A DNA stretch of 41,073 nt from positions 1-41,073 of the forward strand of contig JAKUOW010000016.1 of NCBI GenBank assembly GCA_022451045.1, read 5' to 3'. This document shows positions 26,349 through 34,754 of this stretch, piece by piece (position 1 is the first letter of the stretch; each line of letters starts with the position of its first letter). Under the pieces are notes generated by a model. That model did no database searches. It had not been told where the DNA came from and worked only from the letters and a program-made list of their open reading frames with translations. The position numbers and the translations under genes are program-made. The stretch is from Pirellulales bacterium (lineage in GTDB: Bacteria; Planctomycetota; Planctomycetia; Pirellulales; Pirellulaceae).

Positions 26349-27695
26349 ATGATGAAAACAGCAAACCTTCTGATTCTTTTAGCCACATTCCTCGTGGTCA
26401 ACGTTTCCGCTAAGGCAATCGAGCCGGACAAGGGGCTGGAATACCCTGAGTATTCACCGAGTGGTGATGATTTGGTTATTTCCCGAAGTGCCTACCATGA
26501 AAAACTCAAGGGCTTTTGGCTGGCTGAGTGTATCGCCAATTGGACTGGCTTACGAACGGAAGGTGTGAAGAAGACGGGACCGTTTTATACAGATGAAGAC
26601 TGGGGAACCAAACGCGGTAGACGCAAAGGCAGAAACGGTGAACCACAGATGATTGAATTCGTGCTTGTGCCGGAAGGTGAAGTTTGGGGCGCCGATGATG
26701 ACACAGATATCGAATATATCTACCAGAGTATTCTGGATACGAATGACACGAGTGTGGTTTCCGGTGAACATATTCGAGATGGATGGTTAAAGCACATTAA
26801 GCACAAAGAGCAGAACTTCTTGTGGGTATCTAACGAGAAAGCGCTGCATTTGATGATTGATGGCTTAGTACCGCCGCAGACGAGTATGCCGGAAAATAAT
26901 GAACACTTTGATCAAATTGATGCGCAGCTGACCACGGAAATTTTTGGACTATTCGCGCCAACTCGTGCAGACATTGCGCTGAAAATGTCACATATGCCGA
27001 TTCGTACGACGGCCTACCGCGATGCAGAATGGATCGCAGAATTCTACGTTATCATGCACGCCTTAGCATCAAGTGTCGATCCGGATATGAGTACACACGA
27101 GCAGGTGATGTGGCTGGCGGAAGAAGCCCGTGGACGGCTCCCAAACGAATCGTTTCCGGCAAAAATGTATGACTTTGTAAAACGAGAGTATGAAAAAAAT
27201 CCAGACAAAGACAATTGGGAAGCGACACGCGATTATTTGAATTGGCGTCACACCGGTCAGACGATCGATGGGTATAACTACCGCAGTTGGTTCGATGCCG
27301 GTATTAACTATGGCGCCAGTTTAATCAGCTTGTTTTATGGCCAAGGAGATCTAAAACGGACGATTAAAATTGGTTCACTATGTGGATGGGATTCAGATAA
27401 CCCAACAGCTACGTGGGGTGGTTTACTCGGTTTCTTAATCGGTGAGAAAGGTGTGGATGAGGCATTTCCGGACGTGAAGCTATCAAAGCTATATCGCATC
27501 GGCCGCACCCGAGTGAATTTTCCGGATCGTACACCTGACCAGCCCGGCGCTCCTTCATTCGAGTTGATGGCAACACGCGGGATTCACGTAATTGACAGAG
27601 TGGTCATCGAAGAAATGGGTGGCGGCGTGGACTTGGAAAAAGACGTCTGGTATATCCCGCGATCAACGGTCGGTGTTGTGCGTGCCAAGTACTAG
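26349..27695 (+). CDS. Secreted ADP-ribosylglycohydrolase-fold protein
   Basis: A 448-residue protein with a signal peptide (about 1-22) and an ADP-ribosylglycohydrolase (DraG/ARH-like) fold. G-F-W-L-A-E-C-I-A-N-W-T-G near 57-69 is the usual opening helix. D-D-D-T-D-I-E-Y near 117-124 and G-W-D-S-D-N-P-T-A-T-W-G-G near 350 are the dinuclear-metal motifs. Secreted forms are frequent beside sulfatases in planctomycetes, where they may act on glycosidic substrates, but this is not established. The acidic ligands look intact, so the enzyme could be active. The start follows the sulfatase by 53 bases, probably as one transcript. Confidence 0.85.
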   Translation: MMKTANLLILLATFLVVNVSAKAIEPDKGLEYPEYSPSGDDLVISRSAYHEKLKGFWLAECIANWTGLRTEGVKKTGPFYTDEDWGTKRGRRKGRNGEPQMIEFVLVPEGEVWGADDDTDIEYIYQSILDTNDTSVVSGEHIRDGWLKHIKHKEQNFLWVSNEKALHLMIDGLVPPQTSMPENNEHFDQIDAQLTTEIFGLFAPTRADIALKMSHMPIRTTAYRDAEWIAEFYVIMHALASSVDPDMSTHEQVMWLAEEARGRLPNESFPAKMYDFVKREYEKNPDKDNWEATRDYLNWRHTGQTIDGYNYRSWFDAGINYGASLISLFYGQGDLKRTIKIGSLCGWDSDNPTATWGGLLGFLIGEKGVDEAFPDVKLSKLYRIGRTRVNFPDRTPDQPGAPSFELMATRGIHVIDRVVIEEMGGGVDLEKDVWYIPRSTVGVVRAKY

Positions 27696-27787
27696 TCAAG
27701 AAATAGTGGTATACGATTTGCGGATTGCCCAAGCCCAGAGAAGGTCAGTCAAAGCAATGGCTCCAATCACATATACGGGTTGCAATA

Positions 27788-27802
27788 AGTAATAATATTA
27801 CT
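27788..27802. promoter_or_regulatory. AT-rich inverted repeat upstream of the GH32-like gene
   Basis: AGTAAT-aat-ATTACT is a perfect six-base inverted repeat about 50 bases before the GH32-like start. The size suits an operator; AT-rich palindromes also arise by chance, so confidence is low. Confidence 0.25.
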
Positions 27803-27852
27803 ATTACAAAGTCAGTTGTAAGTTATGAATTGTCCACAACAGTGAGTGTCAC

Positions 27853-29445
27853 ATGATGCGACGGATATCCCTTCTAGTTTTGGCTCTTACGTTTTCGTTT
27901 ACCTTCGGTGCATTAAGTCATGCTCAAGACAGCACGCAAGGATTGATTGAAGCAACTCGCAAGTTGCGAACCAAGTATCTGAACGACCGTTATCGACCTA
28001 CGTGGCACTTTCTGGGGTCAGAAGGTGTTTGTTTCCCATTTGATCCTCAAGGTTGCATTTACTGGAAAGGGAAATACCACGTTTTTTATGCTATTCAGGA
28101 CAAAGGAAAAGGAGCCTGGGGTCACGCGTCGAGTATCGACCTTGTTCATTGGGTGCATCATCCGATTCCACTAACGGTTAACGCGGGCGATCCGGAAGAG
28201 CATGTTTTTGCAGGCGGGTCGCTCATCAGTCTCGATGGTAAGCCAACGATGATTTACCACGGAGTCAATTCGGGGACGTGTATTGCACAGAGTCTAGACG
28301 ATGACCTCATTCGATGGCAAAAATCCTCTAGAAATCCGGTCATTCAGTTACCGAAGGCGGGAGAACCTAATTATGGAAAATACCATGTGTGGGATACCTG
28401 TGGGTGGGTTAAGGACGGTGTGTATTACTCCATCAGTGGAGATCATCCTAATCATGCACCTCCCACAGACGGAGATATTGCCTACCTATTCCGATCAAAA
28501 GACCTGGTGAATTGGGAGTATATGCATCCGTTTTACAAATCGAAACGTGAATGGACACCAGATGACGAAGATTGTTCCTGCCCAGACTTTTTCAAGTTAG
28601 GTGATAAGCATGTGTTGATGTTTATCAGTCATACGCAAGGGACTCAATACTATATTGGCCGATATGAAGACGATCGGTTTTTTCCGGAAAGTCACGGCAA
28701 GATGAACTGGGCGGGTGGCCCTGTATTTGCCAACGATAGCCTAGTTGATGATAAAGGGCGTCGCATCATGTGGGCTTGGGCATGTGAATCGTGGGAACGC
28801 GATACTCAACTTTCAGCTGGTTGGTCGGGTGTTATGACAATGCCTCGCGTCCTTTCCATGTCAAAAGAAGGCACGATGCTGATTAATCCTGCAGAGGAGC
28901 TGCAGCAATTGCGCATGAATCCAGTAGTTAAGGATAAGTTTCCACTCCCAGCAGGGGATGCCATTTCAGTCAACGAGGTTGAAGGTGATTCACTGGAACT
29001 GGAAGTTAATGTGGATATGGCTACTGCCAGTCAGTTCTCAATTTTGGTGCGGTGTTCTCCGGACGGATCTGAACAAACGGTGATTACATATGACAACAAC
29101 GCCGGTGTTATCCGAATAGACACTACTAAATCTAGTCTGCGAGATGACATATTTCAGCCATTTCCTTATCCGCAAGCGGCCTATTTTCCAAAGCAAGTGC
29201 GGCAGTCAAAGGATGTTCGAATCCAAGAGGCTCCATTTGAACTGAATCCCGCAGAAGTCTTAACGCTACGTGTGTTTCTGGATCGCTCGATTCTTGAAGT
29301 GTTCGCCAATGGTCGTCAGTGTGTGACTCAGCGGATTTATCCATCACGCAAGGATAGTAACCGGATTAAGGTGATGAGTGCCGGAGGTGATGTGACGATC
29401 CAGTCTATTCGCGCCTGGGACATGGCACGAGCAAATGCTTTTTAG
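27853..29445 (+). CDS. GH32-like secreted glycoside hydrolase with altered acid/base motif
   Basis: A 530-residue exported protein with the five-bladed propeller and C-terminal beta-sandwich of glycoside hydrolase family 32 (invertase, levanase, inulinase). The signal peptide covers about 1-24. The nucleophile motif N-D-P-N-G reads F-D-P-Q-G (Asp64). The stabiliser motif R-D-P reads W-D-T (Asp181). The E-C-P-D-F motif, whose Glu is the acid/base, reads S-C-P-D-F: Ser242 replaces it, with E239 and D240 close by. The sandwich domain (L-R-V-F-L-D-R-S-I-L-E-V-F-A-N-G) is typical. Either a neighbouring acid takes over, the specificity has changed, or the protein no longer hydrolyses fructosides. 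It follows the ADP-ribosylglycohydrolase gene. Confidence 0.85.
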   Translation: MMRRISLLVLALTFSFTFGALSHAQDSTQGLIEATRKLRTKYLNDRYRPTWHFLGSEGVCFPFDPQGCIYWKGKYHVFYAIQDKGKGAWGHASSIDLVHWVHHPIPLTVNAGDPEEHVFAGGSLISLDGKPTMIYHGVNSGTCIAQSLDDDLIRWQKSSRNPVIQLPKAGEPNYGKYHVWDTCGWVKDGVYYSISGDHPNHAPPTDGDIAYLFRSKDLVNWEYMHPFYKSKREWTPDDEDCSCPDFFKLGDKHVLMFISHTQGTQYYIGRYEDDRFFPESHGKMNWAGGPVFANDSLVDDKGRRIMWAWACESWERDTQLSAGWSGVMTMPRVLSMSKEGTMLINPAEELQQLRMNPVVKDKFPLPAGDAISVNEVEGDSLELEVNVDMATASQFSILVRCSPDGSEQTVITYDNNAGVIRIDTTKSSLRDDIFQPFPYPQAAYFPKQVRQSKDVRIQEAPFELNPAEVLTLRVFLDRSILEVFANGRQCVTQRIYPSRKDSNRIKVMSAGGDVTIQSIRAWDMARANAF

Positions 29446-29492
29446 ACAGCGCATGGCACGATAAAGATCACAGTGCCAGACTCGAGATTAAA

Positions 29493-30443
29493 TCAGATTT
29501 GGGACATTTGTAGTGTTTCTTCGTAGGTCTTTATACCGGCGATTGCACCAACTTGGGTAACACAGCATGCGCCAGTTGCAGAGGCCAGTCCCGCAGCAGC
29601 GTTAAGATCAAGGCCGTTGCATAACCCGGTAATGAGCCCCGCATAGAAGCTATCTCCCGCACCCGTTGTGTCGACTACCCTTCCAGGTGGCGTGACTGGT
29701 GCTACATCGAGCCAATGATTCGCATCAGCACTCAATAAAGCTCCTTTATCCCCAAGCTTGATCCCAAGTAGGGCATTGGGTGCGAAGTTACGGTAGGCGG
29801 AAATCATTTCTTTCGGGTCTGTATATCCGGTTTGAGAGAGTCCTTCTGAATAACTGGGAATGTAGAAATCCAAATAGGGCAGGCAGCGATCCAGTGGCTG
29901 AAGGTTTCCACCGCCACCGGCCGTATCGAGTGCCGTTTTGCATCCGGTTTCCTGAACCTGCTTTAGCACTTCCGGCAGGTCATCCTCCATGTTGGGCATG
30001 AGATGGTAGTATCCGAACAATGCGTATTGAGTTCGTTCAAACAAATCGAGGTGATCCAGTGCCGTGTTCTTGTCGAAACAACGTGATGCACCCGAATGAT
30101 AGATGAACGAATGCTCGGCATCATCACCGACTATCACAGCAGTTGCACTGGTAGCTTCTTGTGGATGAACCAGAACATAACTGGTGTCGAGCCCACCATT
30201 TTCAAACGCTGCCTTTACCAAGTCTGCCCACGGGTCATCGCCAACGTAACCGAACGCTCCGACTCGCAGTCCCAGCCGGGCCATGACCAAACCGCTGTTG
30301 GAGACGATTCCACCCACGCCTGGGCAGATCGGATCGATGCGAACCGTTTCCATTTGTTCCAGTGGCAGACGACGATCCACGGTGCGCATTGGTAGATCGA
30401 CGCATATTTCGCCACAAACCATGCAATCGAATCGATCACTCAT
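29493..30443 (-). CDS. PfkB-family carbohydrate kinase
   Basis: A 316-residue ribokinase/PfkB-family sugar kinase. Near the N-terminus G-V-G-G-I-V-S-N-S-G-L-V-M-A-R-L-G matches the sugar-binding PfkB signature 1 region. The C-terminal catalytic signature D-T-T-G-A-G-D-S-F-Y-A-G lies near residues 257-268, with the anion hole G-A-G-D and the catalytic Asp. It is cytoplasmic. The substrate cannot be named; fructose, a deoxy sugar or a sugar phosphate is possible. It is divergent from an aldolase-like gene 72 bases away, and a GH32-like enzyme ends 47 bases from its own end, so it may belong to one sugar pathway. The kinase/aldolase pairing is an inference from position. Confidence 0.88.
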   Translation of the reverse strand: MSDRFDCMVCGEICVDLPMRTVDRRLPLEQMETVRIDPICPGVGGIVSNSGLVMARLGLRVGAFGYVGDDPWADLVKAAFENGGLDTSYVLVHPQEATSATAVIVGDDAEHSFIYHSGASRCFDKNTALDHLDLFERTQYALFGYYHLMPNMEDDLPEVLKQVQETGCKTALDTAGGGGNLQPLDRCLPYLDFYIPSYSEGLSQTGYTDPKEMISAYRNFAPNALLGIKLGDKGALLSADANHWLDVAPVTPPGRVVDTTGAGDSFYAGLITGLCNGLDLNAAAGLASATGACCVTQVGAIAGIKTYEETLQMSQI

Positions 30444-30515
30444 TTCGAAACTACCAAAAGCTGATAATATGTTGGAAACGTATGTTGTAAACCTTCATGA
30501 GGAATAAATCGACCG

Positions 30516-31523
30516 ATGGAAAAGTCACTGGACACGAAAATTAAACGAATTCGCGAAGACTCGTCTGTTAAGGACTTTATTCTGGCCGACGCCAAAGACG
30601 GCGATATGGGATTTGGAATCTCTTGTCCCGGACCAAATAAAGGTGATACGAAAGAGCGATTTCCGTTTGATACGCTGGAAAGCTATCGGCAATCCATGCG
30701 GGAAATCACGGAGCAGGGTCTGGTTGACATCATGCTTATGAGTGCCAGTGTCAGTGAGCAACTCACCATTAACGAGCGTATTTTTGAGAATTCTACCGTC
30801 ACGCCTGCTGTACGAGCCAATGACACTACAGATATCTGGCTTGGATTGAGTGCAGACTATACATCTCAGCCATCACAGCCTTTCCGCTCCGCAACAATTG
30901 ATCATATTCAGAGTGGCAAGGTCGATTGTACAGATGAAGAACGTACGCTTGGGGCTGATTTAGGATTGTATTCGGTTACGTTTAATCACGATTCCACATT
31001 GGATAGGGAGTCGTTACAACATTATGGAGAGTTTCGGCTGGAAGCGGAGCGCAAGAACTTTCGCCATTTTCTTGAGGTCTTTGCTCCAAATGCACCCGTT
31101 CGAGAAATTGACGACGTGCCGAGATTTGTCAACGATCATATAGCGCGATGTTTAGGCGGAGTTACCAGTAGTGCCCGTCCTTTATTTCTCAAAATGCCGT
31201 ATTTCGGCCCGGCGGCAATGGAACAACTGGTCGAATATGACCCTAATTTGATTCCAGGCATCCTCGGTGGTTCCTCAGGGACCACACATGATGCATTTCG
31301 AATGTTGTGGGAAGCTAAAAAATACGGTGCTCGCGCAGCGTTATTTGGACGGAAGATCAACTTTGCTGAAAACCAGTTGATGTTCATACGTATGTTGAGA
31401 GCTCTCGCTGACGATGAAATTGAGCCGGAAGAAGCGGTTCGAGATTATCACGGTCAATTGCAATCAGCCGGCATCGCACCTCATAGAAGTTTGGATGACG
31501 ATTTACAACTGACACAGCTTTAG
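30516..31523 (+). CDS. Class I aldolase-like TIM-barrel protein
   Basis: A 335-residue cytoplasmic protein I read as a (beta/alpha)8 barrel. Late strands carry L-F-L-K-M-P-Y-F-G, which could place a Schiff-base Lys on strand 6. G-G-S-S-G-T-T and G-A-R-A-A-L-F-G-R-K follow, two loops that commonly bind phosphate in strands 7 and 8 of LacD/FbaB-like class I aldolases. The N-terminal half (L-A-D-A-K-D-G-D-M-G-F-G) is not a familiar aldolase motif. GAGGA lies 12 bases before the ATG. Being divergent from the PfkB kinase, it may cleave the phosphorylated product of that kinase. The family assignment is moderate; a different barrel enzyme is possible. Confidence 0.65.
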   Translation: MEKSLDTKIKRIREDSSVKDFILADAKDGDMGFGISCPGPNKGDTKERFPFDTLESYRQSMREITEQGLVDIMLMSASVSEQLTINERIFENSTVTPAVRANDTTDIWLGLSADYTSQPSQPFRSATIDHIQSGKVDCTDEERTLGADLGLYSVTFNHDSTLDRESLQHYGEFRLEAERKNFRHFLEVFAPNAPVREIDDVPRFVNDHIARCLGGVTSSARPLFLKMPYFGPAAMEQLVEYDPNLIPGILGGSSGTTHDAFRMLWEAKKYGARAALFGRKINFAENQLMFIRMLRALADDEIEPEEAVRDYHGQLQSAGIAPHRSLDDDLQLTQL

Positions 31524-31609
31524 TGGATGGTTGGTTGTGATTTGCAATCATCCTAAAGTCTTGTGGATACCCAAGCCAAAGTAGATTGAATCGCAAAGGA
31601 AATGATACC

Positions 31610-32836
31610 GTGCAGCGCAGCATTTTCTGGATAGTCTTTGCACTTCTAATCCATGGCGGGAGCATCTATGCTCAATCCGTGATTGAAGTGAACATTTCCG
31701 GTCGTGCTCAGCGTATTCATCAGGGGTCATTTGTTTTTGACGGTCATAACGATCTGCCATACACGCTGCGAAAACGAGCATCATCGTCGTTTTCCAATAT
31801 GGATATTGCCGGATCTCAACCTGATATCCATACAGATATTCCTCGTTTGCGAAAAGGCAATGTAGGTGCTCAGTACTGGTCGGTATATGTGCCCGCGTCC
31901 ACGGGATATCGTGGCGAGGCATTGAAGCAGACACTCGAGCAAATTGCAATTGTGCATGACATGATTCAGGTGTATCCGGACACGTTTGCATTAGCTCGCA
32001 ATTACGAGGACATTCTTAATGCCCGCAGGCAAGGCAAGATCGCATCACTTATTGGAGTGGAGGGTGGACACTCGATTGAAAACTCGATGGCGAATCTTCA
32101 TCGACTATTTGACCTGGGTGCCCGCTACATGACCCTTACCCATTCCGATACTTTGATGTGGGCAGATTCCGCAACAGACCAATCCAAACATGACGGCCTG
32201 AATGTATTCGGAGAAGCTGTCGTTAGAGAAATGAATGCGCTGGGGATGATTGTGGATTTGTCCCATGTATCGGAAGCAACCATGCACGATGCATTGGATG
32301 TCAGTGTAGCTCCGGTGATGTTCTCCCATTCTTCTGCTCGAACGGTAGCTGACCACGTTCGTAACGTGCCGGACGCTGTGCTGAAGCGGATGTCGGACAA
32401 TGGTGGAATCGTAATGGTGAATTTCTTTTCCGGGTTTGTTGATCCTAAAGCTGCGCAGATCATGTCCGACATGTTTAACGTGTCGCGTGAATTGCGAAAG
32501 AAGTATGAACTTGATGATGAGTACAACGCAGCGATGGCACGGTGGCGAGCAGCTAACCCGTATCCGCCTGGTACGATTCACGACGTCATCGATCACATCG
32601 ACCACATGGTAAAAATAGCCGGCATCAATCACGTTGGCATCGGATCGGATTATGATGGCGTCTCAAAACTGCCGTTGGGGCTTGAAGATGTTTCTACTTA
32701 CCCGCGTATCACGCAGTTGTTGTTGGAACGCGGCTATTCCAGGCGTGCCATAACCAAGATCCTCAGTGGCAACATGATGCGTGTTATTAAACATGTGGAA
32801 CAGGTAGCTAATCAATCTGAACAACAAAAAAACTAA
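31610..32836 (+). CDS. Membrane dipeptidase (peptidase family M19)
   Basis: A secreted zinc dipeptidase of the renal-dipeptidase family (M19). The metal ligands are visible: H-x-D in D-G-H-N-D-L-P (His46, Asp48), Glu in G-V-E-G-G-H-S, His in D-L-S-H-V-S, His in F-S-H-S-S and Asp in G-S-D-Y-D-G. The signal peptide is residues 1-22. The ORF track starts at a TTG codon (31586), but GTG 31610, with AAAGGA nine bases upstream and directly followed by the signal peptide, is the better start (408 residues). Its stop is 21 bases before the isoaspartyl-peptidase gene. The two likely form an operon for breaking down imported or periplasmic peptides. Confidence 0.92.
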   Translation: MQRSIFWIVFALLIHGGSIYAQSVIEVNISGRAQRIHQGSFVFDGHNDLPYTLRKRASSSFSNMDIAGSQPDIHTDIPRLRKGNVGAQYWSVYVPASTGYRGEALKQTLEQIAIVHDMIQVYPDTFALARNYEDILNARRQGKIASLIGVEGGHSIENSMANLHRLFDLGARYMTLTHSDTLMWADSATDQSKHDGLNVFGEAVVREMNALGMIVDLSHVSEATMHDALDVSVAPVMFSHSSARTVADHVRNVPDAVLKRMSDNGGIVMVNFFSGFVDPKAAQIMSDMFNVSRELRKKYELDDEYNAAMARWRAANPYPPGTIHDVIDHIDHMVKIAGINHVGIGSDYDGVSKLPLGLEDVSTYPRITQLLLERGYSRRAITKILSGNMMRVIKHVEQVANQSEQQKN

Positions 32837-32857
32837 CACTCCGGACAGGGAGTTACT

Positions 32858-33838
32858 GTGAAATTAATACAGTGTCTACTAGTATTCGCATTGTCGATTT
32901 GTACAACGGCTCATGGTGTGGCTAGCGAGAGTATTCCAGACTTTGCAATCGTAATTCATGGCGGCGCTGGTAGTGCATCAACAGATTCTGAGTTCATTTC
33001 TGCCAGAGAGCAGGCACTTTCTGCCGCATTGGACAAAGGTGTAGAGATCTTGAAACAAGGCGGCAGCAGTCTTGATGCCGTGGAACAAGTTATCCGTTTA
33101 CTAGAAGATTCGCCGCTTTTTAACGCGGGGCGTGGAGGTGTATTGACCGCCAAAGGTCATAATGAGCTCGACGCATCTATCATGGATGGGAAAACACGAT
33201 CTTGTGGTGCGGTTGGTGGTGTAACGACCGTTAAGAATCCCATTTCGTTGGCGCGTCTTGTTATGACTGAAACGAGACATGTACTTCTGGTGGATCACGG
33301 CGCCGATCAGTTTGCAAAAACGCTCAAGCATCCAAAAATAGAAATCGTGGATCCATCGTATTTCAAGATTCCAGCACAAGTGAAGCGTCTTGAACGTGTA
33401 CGGGAAAAAGAACGACTAAGTGATGCCGAAAAAATGGGAACAGTAGGTTGTGTTGCACTGGATGTTCATGGGAATATCTCCGCCGGTACATCGACTGGCG
33501 GCTTGGTTAATAAGAAGCACGGACGAATCGGAGATTCACCGATAGTTGGAGCCGGTACATATGCAGATAATAAAACATGTGGTGTATCATGTACGGGTGT
33601 GGGTGAGGACTTCATTCGAAATTCAGTTGCTTACGATGTTAGCGCACGTATCAACTATATGAAACAGAATATAGACAAGGCTGTTTCCGAAATTCTGAAT
33701 CGCAAGGACCATCCGGTGCGTGGTGGAATTGTTGGTATCGACCACCGTGGAAACATCACCATGCAATTTAATACTGCCGGAATGTCACGTGCTGCAGCTG
33801 ATTCCAGCGGTTTACGGTTGGTTAAGATTGGTAAGTAG
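32858..33838 (+). CDS. iaaA: Isoaspartyl peptidase / plant-type L-asparaginase
   Basis: An N-terminal-nucleophile hydrolase that cleaves isoaspartyl dipeptides and asparagine after self-cleavage. The autoproteolytic Gly-Thr lies in M-G-T-V-G-C-V-A-L-D with Thr195 as the new N-terminal nucleophile. The opening I-H-G-G-A-G, the F-N-A-G-R-G motif near 90 and G-D-S-P-I-V-G-A-G-T-Y-A-D are all family hallmarks. A signal peptide (about 1-23) shows export, as in several family members. Start GTG has GGGAG six bases upstream. It directly follows the M19 dipeptidase, which fits a peptide-degrading unit. The 326-residue length is standard. Confidence 0.93.
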   Translation: MKLIQCLLVFALSICTTAHGVASESIPDFAIVIHGGAGSASTDSEFISAREQALSAALDKGVEILKQGGSSLDAVEQVIRLLEDSPLFNAGRGGVLTAKGHNELDASIMDGKTRSCGAVGGVTTVKNPISLARLVMTETRHVLLVDHGADQFAKTLKHPKIEIVDPSYFKIPAQVKRLERVREKERLSDAEKMGTVGCVALDVHGNISAGTSTGGLVNKKHGRIGDSPIVGAGTYADNKTCGVSCTGVGEDFIRNSVAYDVSARINYMKQNIDKAVSEILNRKDHPVRGGIVGIDHRGNITMQFNTAGMSRAAADSSGLRLVKIGK

Positions 33839-33871
33839 CTGCAGCTAGATTTCTAGATACTAAGTTGGAAT

Positions 33872-34723
33872 ATGAATAGATCATCATTTGTAATACCTGC
33901 CATTCTTCTGGGTTTTCTTTTTTTGACTGGATGCTCTCAAACGGAATCCACCAGTGGCGATCCTGCCAAAGTCGAGACCCAGGATGCTCAAGACGCCGGG
34001 GTTTCCGAGGCATCCACTGAAAAATCCCAAGTAAGCACATCGAAAAAAGCTCCATCCAAAGAAGAAATTGTGGAGGCGCATCTCGATGCGATGGGAGGTG
34101 CCGATGCGATCAAGAAGATTGAGTCGATTGTCAGGGTCAGTACCATGGAGTCACAAAGTTTGACAGGTACCGCAAGTGGAACAGTCACTGAAGTATTTGA
34201 CTTTGTTGCTGATCAAGCTCGTATCGATCTCGATTTTGGAGTATACAGTGAATCCAAAGGCTGGCGAAAACAACAGGGATGGAAAAAGACATCTGACGTG
34301 CCATTGAGAGCCCTTTCCGCCGAGGAACTAGCTTACGAGAGGATTGGAATGCCTATCAGTCTCGTTTACACGGTTTTTGATACATTTGGAATTGATGCAT
34401 TCCTTCCTCCTGTTAGAGCCAGGCTGAATGATCAGGATTGCATCAAGCTGAATTTCGTGGGTAGCGAGCTGGATGTGGTCATCAATGATCAGACGAAACT
34501 AATTCAAGCATTCCAGATCCCGGACTTTATGAGAATCACGTTTAGTGATTACCGTGAAATCGAAGGTGTGATGATGGCATACAAGACGAAGATTGAGATC
34601 AAGCCAGGTAACCAAACCCTCATCATTCAACTGGAATCCGTCGAGGTCAACTCAAAGCTAGACGCCGCCAGACTAGAAAAGCCAGGCAGTGAGGATTCAC
34701 CAAAAAACTCACCGGTAGATTAG
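33872..34723 (+). CDS. Lipoprotein with LolA-like domain
   Basis: A 283-residue lipoprotein with lipobox L-T-G-C at residues 18-21 and a low-complexity Ser/Thr/Glu linker to about residue 65. A domain follows that starts with I-V-E-A-H-L-D-A-M-G-G-A-D-A-I-K-K-I and continues as alternating beta strands. The A-x-G-G-x-x-x-I-x-x-I opening is common in outer-membrane lipoprotein-sorting-like (LolA/LolB-fold) and DUF4292-like proteins. It follows the isoaspartyl peptidase by 33 bases. The role is unknown; binding of a lipid or hydrophobic ligand is only a family-based guess. Confidence 0.7.
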   Translation: MNRSSFVIPAILLGFLFLTGCSQTESTSGDPAKVETQDAQDAGVSEASTEKSQVSTSKKAPSKEEIVEAHLDAMGGADAIKKIESIVRVSTMESQSLTGTASGTVTEVFDFVADQARIDLDFGVYSESKGWRKQQGWKKTSDVPLRALSAEELAYERIGMPISLVYTVFDTFGIDAFLPPVRARLNDQDCIKLNFVGSELDVVINDQTKLIQAFQIPDFMRITFSDYREIEGVMMAYKTKIEIKPGNQTLIIQLESVEVNSKLDAARLEKPGSEDSPKNSPVD

Positions 34724-34754
34724 CTAGAGCACAAGTATCTATGTGCTATGCAAT

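Noticed and set aside
32105-32632. 175-aa antisense ORF inside the M19 dipeptidase gene
   Set aside because: The dipeptidase carries all metal ligands on the plus strand; the antisense frame has no domain and is a shadow.
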